A stretch of DNA of 63,199 bases from contig JBGVKZ010000029.1 of NCBI GenBank assembly GCA_045124055.1, positions 1 to 63,199 of the forward strand, in the 5' to 3' direction. Position 1 is the stretch's first letter. The number at the start of each line of letters is the position of its first letter. The position numbers were made by a program, and so were the translations under genes. The stretch is from CALZKI01 sp045124055. Lineage in GTDB: Bacteria > Bacillota > Clostridia > Lachnospirales > Lachnospiraceae. Below are positions 44,451-53,034 of this stretch, in pieces. A model generated the notes under the pieces. That model was not told the DNA's origin. It ran no database searches and saw only the letters and a program-made list of their open reading frames with translations.

Positions 44451-45744
44451 TTAGAAGATGAAATTCTTTGTTAATATAGAAAAAGGACGAAAGAAAGGTA
44501 AATAATTGACTCAATAGAATACCCCATAAATATGCTAAAATTCCATAATCTTTTATAAGAAAGAAAACAAAAAACAAACGAATCATCGTAGAAACGATGT
44601 TAATTAGGAAGGTAAATCCGGTTTTTCCAAGACCATTGATAATAGCACCTAAGGAAGTGTTAGTATACATAAAAGGACAAATAAAACTAAGTGACATTAT
44701 AAAGGTTCCGGCAAGGGAACTATGAAATAAAAGAGTACCAAAAAACTTTCCGAAAAGAAAGAATAAGACAAAACAAATAAAACCAAGTCCTATACAAAAA
44801 GTCAGTGATTTTTTTAACATATGTTTTAAATGTGTCTGACTATTTTGAGAATGTTCTTCGGAAACCGCCGGCAACAGCATTGAGGATAAGGAGTTCGTTA
44901 TGGCTGTCGGAAATAAAATAAAGGGAAGTGCCATTCCCGATAAAACCCCAAACAAACTTAATGCTTCTTCCGTAGAATAGCCTGCCAAAAGCAAGTTTTG
45001 AGGTATGTAAATGTTTTCGATACTTTGCAAAACGCCGACAATAATTCGGGTAGTAGTTAAAGGTATAGAATATCGCAATATTTCCAATAATATGGAAGAA
45101 GTGGTTGCGGATTTTTCATAGGTTTTCTTTTTCTTTTCTATCTGATAAAAGCATATGGAAAAAAGAGATGAAAAGATTTCGCCAACCAATACACCGACTA
45201 TGGTTATATGTAGAGGCGTTTCTATGCCCCTTGCATCATTGAGTTTAAAAATAAGAACAACGGAGAGGACCCTTGCCAACTGTTCGATTAATTGTAAAAT
45301 TGCTGGATATTTTGCTTGTTTTTTTCCATAAAAATAACCGTTTATACAGCTGTGAATACTACTTAGCGGTAAGGAGACTGCCAAAATCTTGATAAGTGGA
45401 ACTAGTCTTTTTTCAAAAAAGATTCTGTCTGCAATAAAATCCGCTTTTTTCAATAATAAAATGGCACAAAAAGAAGATAGCATAAATGAAAGTGCCATAC
45501 CGATATATAAAACCTTTTTGGAGGATTTTGCCGCAATTTGTTTGGAAATAGCACTTTGCACACCACTTATACAAAGTGCGTAAGTCAGCATCAAAAGTGG
45601 ATTGATGAGCTGATAAATGCCCATTGCTTCTTCACCAAAATATTGCGAGAGAAAAATCCTGTAAAAAAACCCGATAACTCTGGAAAGAATTCCTGCCAAA
45701 GTGAGAATAATTGTACCGGAAACGAGAGAATTTTTTAGATTCAT
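44428..45744 (-). CDS. SpoVB-like polysaccharide flippase
   Basis: MOP-superfamily membrane protein of 438 aa with 12 or so hydrophobic segments. The N terminus SGTIILTLAGILSRVIGFFYRIFLS followed by EEAMGIYQLINPLLM, and the motif CINGYFYGKKQ, resemble stage V sporulation protein B, involved in spore cortex peptidoglycan. Bacillus SpoVB is near 518 aa, so this is a shorter Clostridia form. ATG with a weak SD (GGAGAAAA). Its end overlaps the terminator. The second family member in the window is at 27735. Confidence 0.82.
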   Translation of the reverse strand: MNLKNSLVSGTIILTLAGILSRVIGFFYRIFLSQYFGEEAMGIYQLINPLLMLTYALCISGVQSAISKQIAAKSSKKVLYIGMALSFMLSSFCAILLLKKADFIADRIFFEKRLVPLIKILAVSLPLSSIHSCINGYFYGKKQAKYPAILQLIEQLARVLSVVLIFKLNDARGIETPLHITIVGVLVGEIFSSLFSICFYQIEKKKKTYEKSATTSSILLEILRYSIPLTTTRIIVGVLQSIENIYIPQNLLLAGYSTEEALSLFGVLSGMALPFILFPTAITNSLSSMLLPAVSEEHSQNSQTHLKHMLKKSLTFCIGLGFICFVLFFLFGKFFGTLLFHSSLAGTFIMSLSFICPFMYTNTSLGAIINGLGKTGFTFLINIVSTMIRLFFVFFLIKDYGILAYLWGILLSQLFTFLSSFFYINKEFHLLNKRTPQL

Positions 45745-45805
45745 TTTTTTCTCCGTAAAAAGTAGTTGTTACTATTGTATAAGGGAAAAGCGGATTTAAT
45801 GCTTG

Positions 45806-45834
45806 TTGACAGAATAAATTGGTGGTGATATAGT
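45806..45834 (+). promoter_or_regulatory. Promoter of iscS-iscU
   Basis: TTGACA (45806-45811), 17 bp, TATAGT (45829-45834). Confidence 0.8.
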
Positions 45835-45843
45835 GTTACTGTG

Positions 45844-45868
45844 AATTCTGACTAGTTTACTAGGAATT
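45844..45868 (+). promoter_or_regulatory. Candidate Rrf2/IscR-type operator
   Basis: AATTC...GAATT arms enclose two ACTAG repeats (ACTAGTTTACTAG), placed just after the -10 box, where an Fe-S-responsive repressor would block initiation. No regulator gene is adjacent, so this is a positional guess. Confidence 0.3.
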
Positions 45869-45888
45869 GAATAAAGGAGTTTTAGAAT

Positions 45889-47073
45889 ATGAATAAAACA
45901 ATTTATTTAGATAATGCGGCAACCACGAAAACTGCCCCAGAAGTAGTAGAAGCAATGTTGCCATATTTTACAGAGATTTATGGAAATCCAAGTAGTGTAT
46001 ATAGTTTTTCAGGAAAAGCCAAAGAGGCTGTTTTAGAAGCAAGAAAGGAAATTGCTTCCTTTTTAATGGCAAAACCGGAGGAAATTTACTTTACGGCTGG
46101 TGGAACAGAATCGGATAACTGGGCTTTAAAAGCCACAGCTGATGCTTATGAAGGTAAGGGAAAGCATATTATCACCTCCAAAATTGAACATCACGCTATT
46201 TTGCATACTTGTGATTATTTGGAGAAAAAGGGGTTTGAAATTACCTATATTGATGTAGATGAGAATGGTGTAATTCAGCTGGATGAATTAGAAAAAGCAA
46301 TCAGACCAGATACGATTCTTATTTCTGTGATGTTTGCAAACAATGAAATCGGTACGATTCAGCCAATTAAGGAAATCGGTGCAATCGCTAAAAAACACGG
46401 TGTTTTATTTCATACAGATGCTGTGCAGGCGTTTGGTCAAATGCCAATCGATGTAGAAGAATTGAATATTGATATGTTATCTGCCAGTGGTCACAAATTG
46501 AATGGACCAAAGGGCATTGGCTTTTTATATATCAGAACCGGAATTAAAAACCGTTCTTTTGTGCATGGCGGACAGCAGGAAAGAGCCAGAAGGGCGGGAA
46601 CAGAGAATGTAACCGGTATTGTTGGTTTAGCCGCAGCGGTAAAGCGTGCTAAGAGAATTATGGAAGAAAAAACTGCTTATGAAATAGAGCTTCGAGATTA
46701 CTTAATGAATCGAATTGAAACTGAAATTCCATATAGTAAGTTAAATGGTCATAGAACTGACAGATTGGCAAACAATGTGAATTTTAGCTTTAAATTTATT
46801 GAGGGAGAAGCCCTTTTACTTAGCCTTGATGCGAAAGGAATCTGTGCATCTAGTGGTTCTGCCTGTACTTCAGGTTCTTTGGACCCGTCCCATGTACTTT
46901 TGGCAATCGGTTTGCCACACGAAATTGCTCACGGCTCATTAAGATTGACTTTAAGTGAAGAAACTACAAAAGAAGAAATTGATTATGTAGTGGATTCTTT
47001 AAAGGAAATTGTAGGCAGACTTCGCAATATGTCACCTTTATATGAGGACTTTGTGAAAAAGAATCAGAATTAA
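45889..47073 (+). CDS. iscS: Cysteine desulfurase (NifS/IscS)
   Basis: PLP enzyme of 394 aa that takes sulfur from cysteine as a persulfide. Schiff-base K203 (SASGHKLNGPKG) and persulfide Cys326 (SSGSACTSGS) on its mobile loop are present; HTDAVQ gives the PLP Asp. The long loop with CTSGS marks the group I (IscS/NifS) class. It is followed after 16 bp by the scaffold gene and then by mnmA, so its sulfur probably feeds both Fe-S clusters and tRNA thiolation. Confidence 0.95.
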   Translation: MNKTIYLDNAATTKTAPEVVEAMLPYFTEIYGNPSSVYSFSGKAKEAVLEARKEIASFLMAKPEEIYFTAGGTESDNWALKATADAYEGKGKHIITSKIEHHAILHTCDYLEKKGFEITYIDVDENGVIQLDELEKAIRPDTILISVMFANNEIGTIQPIKEIGAIAKKHGVLFHTDAVQAFGQMPIDVEELNIDMLSASGHKLNGPKGIGFLYIRTGIKNRSFVHGGQQERARRAGTENVTGIVGLAAAVKRAKRIMEEKTAYEIELRDYLMNRIETEIPYSKLNGHRTDRLANNVNFSFKFIEGEALLLSLDAKGICASSGSACTSGSLDPSHVLLAIGLPHEIAHGSLRLTLSEETTKEEIDYVVDSLKEIVGRLRNMSPLYEDFVKKNQN

Positions 47074-47089
47074 TCGGAGGAAAATAGAG

Positions 47090-47530
47090 ATGTATAGTGA
47101 AAAAGTAATGGACCATTTTACTAATCCGCGTAATGTAGGAGAAATCGAAAACGCCAGCGGTGTAGGCACAGTAGGAAATGCAAAATGTGGCGATATTATG
47201 AGAATTTATCTGGATATTGATGAGGAAACTCATATCATTAAAGATTGTAAATTTAAGACGTTTGGTTGTGGTGCGGCAGTAGCCACCAGTAGTATGGCAA
47301 CAGAGCTTGTTATTGGTAAAACCATTGAAGAGGCAATGAAAGTTACCAATAAAGCGGTAATGGAAGCTCTTGATGGACTTCCACCTGTAAAAGTACATTG
47401 TTCTCTACTTGCAGAAGAAGCCATTCACGCTGCACTTTGGGATTATGCTACCAAGAATAACATCACTATTGAAGGTCTTGAAAAACCAAAGACAGATATT
47501 AGTGAACACGAGGAAGAAGAAGTTTATTAA
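47090..47530 (+). CDS. iscU: Fe-S cluster scaffold IscU/NifU-N
   Basis: Scaffold of 146 aa. Cluster ligands C33 (NAKCGD), C60 (TFGCGAA) and C104 (KVHCSLLAE) are present, with D35 that allows cluster release. C53 is an additional cysteine. The C-terminal EHEEEEVY tail is acidic. It works directly with the cysteine desulfurase upstream (SD GGAGG, 16-bp gap). It carries only the NifU N-terminal domain. Confidence 0.94.
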   Translation: MYSEKVMDHFTNPRNVGEIENASGVGTVGNAKCGDIMRIYLDIDEETHIIKDCKFKTFGCGAAVATSSMATELVIGKTIEEAMKVTNKAVMEALDGLPPVKVHCSLLAEEAIHAALWDYATKNNITIEGLEKPKTDISEHEEEEVY

Positions 47531-47596
47531 TTTTGGATTTCCATAAGGCTGCACGGAAAAATGCAGCCTTAAATAGTATATGGAGAATGAAAATTT

Positions 47597-48640
47597 ATGG
47601 GTAAAAAAGTGATTGTAGGATTATCCGGCGGTGTGGATTCTTCTGTGGCGGCGTACACCTTGTTAAAGCAAGGATATGAGGTGATAGGTGTGACGATGCA
47701 CGTTTTTGGAGATGTTGAGGACAACCTGGCTGTTAAAGATGCAAAAAAGGTTGCTCATCATCTTGGCATTCCACATTATGTTATGGATTTTACGAAGGAA
47801 TTTAAAAAGAGCGTTGTGGATTATTTTATTGGGGAATATATGGCTGGTCGTACGCCAAATCCTTGTAATATGTGTAATCGTTATGTGAAGTGGGAAGCTC
47901 TTTTAGACAGAGCTAAAGAATTTGATGCAGAGTATGTGGCAACTGGTCATTATGCCAGAATAAAGCGATTAGAAAATGGACGTTATGTGGTAATGAATTC
48001 TGCAACTGCAGTAAAGGACCAGACCTATGCATTAAATCAACTGACCCAGAGTCAACTATCACATACTATGATGCCGATTGGCGAATATACAAAAGATGAA
48101 ATCCGACAGATTGCGAAAGATGCAGGGATTCCTGTGGCAGATAAAAAGGATAGTCAGGATATTTGCTTTATTCCAGACGGAGATTACCACGCTTTTTTGG
48201 AAAAATATTCAGATTGCGAACTCTCTAAAGAAGGAAATTTTGTCAATGAAGAAGGAATGATTTTGGGGAAACATAAAGGGATTACGCATTATACCGTCGG
48301 TCAAAGAAAAGGTCTTGGTATTGCCCTTGGAAAGCCGGTTTTTGTGTCTGCCATTCGCCCACAAACAAATGAAGTAGTTATCAGTGATACAGGAGATGTT
48401 TTTGCAAGGGAACTTTTGTGTAATCATCTAAACTTTATGGCGGTAGAAGATTTGACAGAACCTACCCAAGTCGTTGCCAAAATCAGATATGCTCACAAAG
48501 GAACCCCTTGTACCATTGAAAAAATTGACAAAGATACGGTCAAATGTAGTTTCCACGAAGATGTGCGTGCTATCACACCAGGGCAGAGCGTGGTATTTTA
48601 CCAGAACAATTATGTGTTCGGCGGAGGTATAATTCTGTAA
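47597..48640 (+). CDS. mnmA: tRNA 2-thiouridylase MnmA
   Basis: Enzyme of 347 aa that installs 2-thiouridine at wobble U34 of Lys, Glu and Gln tRNAs. PP-loop SGGVDS at 10-15, catalytic C90 (GRTPNPCNMC) and C190 (DSQDICFIPDG) are present. C-terminal domains include HYTVGQRKGLG. It receives sulfur from a cysteine desulfurase, as the iscS-iscU-mnmA order implies. It lies 66 bp after iscU, with a small AAGGCTGCA/TGCAGCCTT hairpin in the gap. Confidence 0.95.
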   Translation: MGKKVIVGLSGGVDSSVAAYTLLKQGYEVIGVTMHVFGDVEDNLAVKDAKKVAHHLGIPHYVMDFTKEFKKSVVDYFIGEYMAGRTPNPCNMCNRYVKWEALLDRAKEFDAEYVATGHYARIKRLENGRYVVMNSATAVKDQTYALNQLTQSQLSHTMMPIGEYTKDEIRQIAKDAGIPVADKKDSQDICFIPDGDYHAFLEKYSDCELSKEGNFVNEEGMILGKHKGITHYTVGQRKGLGIALGKPVFVSAIRPQTNEVVISDTGDVFARELLCNHLNFMAVEDLTEPTQVVAKIRYAHKGTPCTIEKIDKDTVKCSFHEDVRAITPGQSVVFYQNNYVFGGGIIL

Positions 48641-48674
48641 GTAGGTAGTGAATGGTAGGAGTGGAGAATATCAT

Positions 48675-48732
48675 AAAAAAAGAAATTCAAATCTTTTCAC
48701 GAAAATAGTGTAGGTTTGAATTTCTTTTTTTA
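48675..48732. terminator. Bidirectional terminator (mnmA / PHP phosphatase)
   Basis: AAAAAAAGAAATTCAAA pairs with TTTGAATTTCTTTTTTT, with A/T runs on both strands. Confidence 0.8.
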
Positions 48733-48741
48733 TTAATATCC

Positions 48742-49566
48742 CTAATCCAATTTTGTAAAACGGGCTTTTCGTGCTTTAAATTCCGTGTAATATTTAAAGC
48801 CGACCTGTTGTAACAGTTCCTTCACCAAATCAAATTTGTTGGCTATAAATTCCGGCACGTGAGCATCTGAGCCGACGGTAATAAGTTCGCCACCCATATT
48901 TTTATAGGCTTTTATAATGTCAAGGTTTGGATTCGTTACGTTCATTCCATATTTAAAACTACCGGTATTGACTTCCAAGGCAATGCCTTTTTGGATAAGT
49001 AGCTTTAAGATTTCATCAATGTAATCGGAATATTCTTTATAGCTATAATATTTATTCTGGTTAGGACCATAACGTACGATGTAATCTAAGTGTCCTAAAG
49101 TGTCGAAATCTGAAAAGGCTTTTATACATTCTATACCATATTCAAAGTAACGTTGGTAACCTCTTTTTTCTTCGTATTTATCAAAATATTCAGGGTAGTA
49201 TGGGTCCATACCGTCAACCTGATGAACAGAGCCTATCACAAAATCGAAGGGATAAGAGGAGGTGAGATTGGCTAGCTTTTTAGTTAAATGGGGCTGAAGT
49301 CCAAGTTCGATACCAAATAAAATGTCGCATTTATCTGCATATTTTGGGGCAAGTTCCTTGTTTTTTACAAAGTATGCGTCGGTATCTAATAGGAATTCTG
49401 GCTCGGTAGCACCTGCCATTAAAGGATAATCATAGTCCATATGCTCAGTAAAACACATAGTCCTGAGTCCTTTGCGAATGCCGGCTTGAATCATTTCTTC
49501 CATAGGAGTTTTGGAATCGGAAGAAAAGTCTGTATGTAAATGGTAATCTGCGGATATACTCATCAT
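48742..49566 (-). CDS. hisJ: PHP-family histidinol-phosphatase
   Basis: PHP-domain phosphoesterase of 274 aa. Metal motifs HLHTDFSSDS (about 9-18), CFTEHMDYD (about 38-46), IGSVHQVDG near 117 and SDAH near 235 match HisJ/HisK-type histidinol-phosphatases. In histidine biosynthesis it would convert histidinol phosphate to histidinol, but no other his gene is nearby, so another phosphoester substrate is possible. Two ATGs at the start (MM); SD AAAGGAG precedes the first by five bases. Confidence 0.85.
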   Translation of the reverse strand: MMSISADYHLHTDFSSDSKTPMEEMIQAGIRKGLRTMCFTEHMDYDYPLMAGATEPEFLLDTDAYFVKNKELAPKYADKCDILFGIELGLQPHLTKKLANLTSSYPFDFVIGSVHQVDGMDPYYPEYFDKYEEKRGYQRYFEYGIECIKAFSDFDTLGHLDYIVRYGPNQNKYYSYKEYSDYIDEILKLLIQKGIALEVNTGSFKYGMNVTNPNLDIIKAYKNMGGELITVGSDAHVPEFIANKFDLVKELLQQVGFKYYTEFKARKARFTKLD

Positions 49567-49674
49567 AAAATCTCCTTTATTTTTTCTAAAATGAGTGTAG
49601 CCAAAATTGACAAAAAAGGCAATGAAAATATGTTATTTTTGTTCAAAAAAGAGTTTTTTGAATAAAAAGCCCTG

Positions 49675-49710
49675 ATAATTCAAGTTTTTTCAAATTCTGT
49701 CTTGAATTAT
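49675..49710 (+). promoter_or_regulatory. 10-bp inverted repeat upstream of gap
   Basis: ATAATTCAAG (49675-49684) and CTTGAATTAT (49701-49710) are perfect reverse complements with a 16-nt spacer. The right arm overlaps the -35 box. Candidate operator. Confidence 0.45.
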
Positions 49711-49730
49711 TGTAATAAATTGGTTAAAAT
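49702..49730 (+). promoter_or_regulatory. Promoter of gap
   Basis: TTGAAT (49702-49707), 17 bp, TAAAAT (49725-49730). A second TTGACA downstream near 49748 lacks a well-placed -10. Confidence 0.6.
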
Positions 49731-49808
49731 AAATCTGCTGAAAAAATTTGACATGCTAATATTGCGTAAGTCAAAAATTATAAATTATATTTTAGGAGGA
49801 AATCTAAA

Positions 49809-50834
49809 ATGGCAGTAAAAGTAGCAATTAATGGTTTCGGCCGTATCGGTCGTCTTGCATTCAGACAGATGTTCGGTGCAGAAGGTTATGAAGTAGTAGC
49901 AATCAACGATTTAACAAGCCCAACAATGTTGGCTCACTTGTTAAAATATGACTCTTCACAGGGTAGATACGTTGGTGTTGGCGAAGAAGACACAGTAACA
50001 GCTGATGATGAAGCTGGTACAATCACAGTTAAAGGTAAAACAATCAAAATTTACAAAGAGCCAGATGCAAACAACTGTCCTTGGGGCGAAATCGGCGTTG
50101 ACGTTGTATTAGAATGTTCTGGTTTCTATACATCAAAAGCTAAAGCACAGGCTCACATCAATGCAGGTGCTAAAAAAGTTGTTATCTCAGCTCCAGCTGG
50201 TAACGACCTTCCAACAATCGTTTACAATGTAAACCACACAACATTAACAAAAGAAGATACAATTATCTCTGCAGCTAGCTGTACAACAAACTGCTTAGCT
50301 CCAATGGCTAAAGCATTAAATGACTTAGCTCCAATCGAATCAGGTATTATGTGTACAATTCATGCTTACACAGGTGACCAGATGATTCTTGACGGACCAC
50401 AGAGAAAAGGTGACTTAAGAAGATCACGTGCAGGTGCTGTAAATATCGTTCCTAACTCAACAGGTGCTGCTAAAGCAATCGGTTTAGTTATTCCAGAATT
50501 AAATGGTAAATTAATCGGTGCTGCTCAGCGTGTTCCTACACCAACAGGTTCTTCAACATTATTATTCGCAGTTGTTAACAAAACTGTAACTAAAGAAGAA
50601 GTTAACGCAGCTATGAAAGCTCAGGCTACAGAATCATTCGGTTACAATACAGATGAAATCGTTTCTTCAGATATCATTGGTATGAAATTTGGTTCTTTAT
50701 TCGATGCAACACAGACTATGGTTTCTCCATTACCAGATGGAAAAACACAGGTAGAAGTTGTTTCTTGGTATGATAACGAAAACTCATACACAAGCCAGAT
50801 GGTTAGAACAATTAAATACTTTGCTGAATTATAG
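49809..50834 (+). CDS. gap: Glyceraldehyde-3-phosphate dehydrogenase
   Basis: Glycolytic enzyme of 341 aa that oxidises glyceraldehyde 3-phosphate with NAD+. NAD motif GFGRIG at 9-14, catalytic Cys158 (SAASCTTNCLAP) and the C-terminal SWYDNENSY are present. Codons are strongly biased (AAC, ATC, TTC, GCT, ACA), as in highly expressed genes. It has its own promoter. A GC-rich terminator separates it from pgk, so pgk-tpiA may be reached only by read-through or from an internal promoter. Confidence 0.97.
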   Translation: MAVKVAINGFGRIGRLAFRQMFGAEGYEVVAINDLTSPTMLAHLLKYDSSQGRYVGVGEEDTVTADDEAGTITVKGKTIKIYKEPDANNCPWGEIGVDVVLECSGFYTSKAKAQAHINAGAKKVVISAPAGNDLPTIVYNVNHTTLTKEDTIISAASCTTNCLAPMAKALNDLAPIESGIMCTIHAYTGDQMILDGPQRKGDLRRSRAGAVNIVPNSTGAAKAIGLVIPELNGKLIGAAQRVPTPTGSSTLLFAVVNKTVTKEEVNAAMKAQATESFGYNTDEIVSSDIIGMKFGSLFDATQTMVSPLPDGKTQVEVVSWYDNENSYTSQMVRTIKYFAEL

Positions 50835-50867
50835 AATTTAGATAGTATTTCGTAATTAGACCTATAA

Positions 50868-50900
50868 GGGTCCGGTCTCATTGGACCGGACCCATTTTTT
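50868..50900 (+). terminator. Terminator between gap and pgk
   Basis: GGGTCCGGTC-tcattg-GACCGGACCC is a perfect 10-bp GC-rich stem followed by ATTTTTTTATT. Confidence 0.88.
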
Positions 50901-50925
50901 TATTATATTATAAGGAGGCACCAAA

Positions 50926-52149
50926 ATGGGCTTAAACAAAAAATCAGTAGATGACATTAATTTTAATGGCAAAAAAGTTCTCGTTAGATGTGACTTTAAC
51001 GTTCCATTAAAAGACGGAGTGATTACAGACGAAACACGTATCGTTGCAGCACTTCCTACAATTAACAAAATTATCAATGATGGTGGTAAAGTAATTCTTT
51101 GCTCACACTTAGGTAAAGTTAAAAATGGTCCTAACGAAGGAGAATCTTTAGCTCCAGTAGCAAAAAGACTTTCTGAAAAATTAGGTAAAGAAGTAAACTT
51201 TGTTTCAGATTACAATGTAACAGGCGAAGCTGCAACAAAAGCAGTAGAAGCTATGAACAATGGTGACGTTGTATTACTTCAGAATACACGTTTCCGTGGT
51301 GCTGAAGAAACAAAGAATGGCGAAGCTTTCAGCAAAGAATTAGCTGATCTTTGTGATGTATATGTATGTGACGCTTTTGGTTCTTCACACAGAGCACATG
51401 CATCAGTTGCAGGTGTAACAGAAGTTGTTCGTGCTAAAGGTGGCGAAAACTGTGTTGGTTACTTAATGCAGAAAGAAATCGATTTCCTTGGTAATGCGGT
51501 AGAAAATCCAGTTAGACCTTTCGTTGCTATTCTTGGCGGTGCAAAAGTAGCTGATAAATTAAACGTTATCAATAACTTACTTGAAAAATGTGATACATTA
51601 ATCATCGGTGGTGGTATGGCTTTCACATTCTTAAAAGCTCAGGGATATGAAATTGGTAAATCACTTGTTGATGATGAAAAACTTGATTACTGTAAAGAAA
51701 TGATGGAAAAAGCTGAAAAACTCGGTAAAAAACTCTTACTTCCAATCGATACAACAGTAGCAGCTTCTTTCCCAAATCCAATCGACGCCGAAATCGAAGT
51801 ATCTGTTGTAGATGCTGACAAGATTCCAGCAGATATGGAAGGTCTTGATATCGGTACAAAAACAGCCGAAATGTATGCTGATGCAGTAAAATCTGCTAAA
51901 ACAGTTGTATGGAACGGACCAATGGGTGTATTTGAAAACCCAATCCTTGCAAAAGGTACAATCGCAGTAGCTAAATCTTTAGCTGAAACAGATGCAACAA
52001 CAATCATCGGTGGTGGTGATTCAGCAGCAGCTGTTAACCAGTTAGGTTTTGCAGATAAAATGTCACACATTTCAACAGGTGGTGGTGCATCTTTAGAATT
52101 CCTTGAAGGAAAAGAACTTCCAGGTGTAGTAGCAGCTGACGACAAATAA
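50926..52149 (+). CDS. pgk: Phosphoglycerate kinase
   Basis: Glycolytic kinase of 407 aa making ATP from 1,3-bisphosphoglycerate. RCDFNVPL, SHLG, LLQNTRF and DAFGSSHRAHAS (substrate site), VAILGGAKVADK and the C-terminal GGGDSAAAV nucleotide loop are present. Codon bias is as strong as in gap. SD AAGGAGG. tpiA follows after 16 bp. Confidence 0.97.
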   Translation: MGLNKKSVDDINFNGKKVLVRCDFNVPLKDGVITDETRIVAALPTINKIINDGGKVILCSHLGKVKNGPNEGESLAPVAKRLSEKLGKEVNFVSDYNVTGEAATKAVEAMNNGDVVLLQNTRFRGAEETKNGEAFSKELADLCDVYVCDAFGSSHRAHASVAGVTEVVRAKGGENCVGYLMQKEIDFLGNAVENPVRPFVAILGGAKVADKLNVINNLLEKCDTLIIGGGMAFTFLKAQGYEIGKSLVDDEKLDYCKEMMEKAEKLGKKLLLPIDTTVAASFPNPIDAEIEVSVVDADKIPADMEGLDIGTKTAEMYADAVKSAKTVVWNGPMGVFENPILAKGTIAVAKSLAETDATTIIGGGDSAAAVNQLGFADKMSHISTGGGASLEFLEGKELPGVVAADDK

Positions 52150-52165
52150 TAAGGAGAAAATTAAA

Positions 52166-52912
52166 ATGGCAAGAAGAAAAATTGTTGCTGGTAACTGGAA
52201 AATGAATATGACTCCAAGCCAGGCAGTAAAATTAGTAGAAGAATTAAAACCACTCGTAGCTAGCGATTCAGTAGACGTTGTTTACTGTGTTCCAGCTATC
52301 GACATCGTACCAGTAGTAGAAGCTTGTAAAGGTACAAACGTAGCTGTTGGTGCTGAAAATATGTACTTTGAAGAAAAAGGTGCTTACACAGGTGAAATCT
52401 CAGCAGAAATGCTTGTAGACGCTGGTGTAAAATACGTTATCATCGGTCACTCAGAAAGACGTGACTACTTCAAAGAAGATGATGCTTTATTAAACAAAAA
52501 AGTGAAAAAAGCTATCGAAGCAGGTCTTACACCAATCCTTTGCTGCGGTGAATCTTTAGAACAGCGTGAAATGGGTGTTACTATGGACTGGATTAGATTA
52601 CAGATTAAATCTGATTTAGTAGACGTAACAGCAGACCAGGTTAAAGATATGGTAATCGCTTACGAACCAATCTGGGCTATCGGTACAGGTAAAACAGCTA
52701 CAACACAGCAGGCTGAAGAAGTATGTAAAGGCATTCGTGAATGCATTAAAGAAATGTATGACGAAGCTACAGCAGAAGCAGTTCGTATCCAGTACGGCGG
52801 TTCTGTAAATGCAGCTAACGCAGCTGAATTATTTGGTCAGGCTGACATCGACGGTGGTCTTGTTGGTGGAGCTTCATTGAAGGCTGATTTCGGTAAAATT
52901 GTTAACTACTAA
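52166..52912 (+). CDS. tpiA: Triosephosphate isomerase
   Basis: TIM barrel enzyme of 248 aa interconverting DHAP and glyceraldehyde 3-phosphate. Catalytic N10/K12 (GNWKMN), H95 (GHSERR) and E167 (AYEPIWAIGTG) are all present, as is the phosphate-binding GGSVNAAN. Strong codon bias. Last gene of the pgk-tpiA unit. Confidence 0.97.
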   Translation: MARRKIVAGNWKMNMTPSQAVKLVEELKPLVASDSVDVVYCVPAIDIVPVVEACKGTNVAVGAENMYFEEKGAYTGEISAEMLVDAGVKYVIIGHSERRDYFKEDDALLNKKVKKAIEAGLTPILCCGESLEQREMGVTMDWIRLQIKSDLVDVTADQVKDMVIAYEPIWAIGTGKTATTQQAEEVCKGIRECIKEMYDEATAEAVRIQYGGSVNAANAAELFGQADIDGGLVGGASLKADFGKIVNY

Positions 52913-52951
52913 TTTTTGAGTATTTGTAAAAATAAAAATATTTGATTTTTA

Positions 52952-52984
52952 CCCCGGTGAGTGTACGCTTTGCCGGGGATTTTA
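52952..52984 (+). terminator. Terminator of tpiA
   Basis: CCCCGG and CCGGGG stem (gagtgtacgctttg loop) followed by ATTTTAC. Confidence 0.75.
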
Positions 52985-52999
52985 CTGTGTATATAATAA

Positions 53000-53034
53000 G
53001 ACCACACCCTACAAATGTAGGGTGTGGCCATTTT
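53000..53034. terminator. Terminator overlapping the end of the YgjP-like gene
   Basis: CCACACCCTACA and TGTAGGGTGTGG form a 12-bp stem. Its minus-strand TAG is the stop codon of the YgjP-like gene. Confidence 0.7.
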
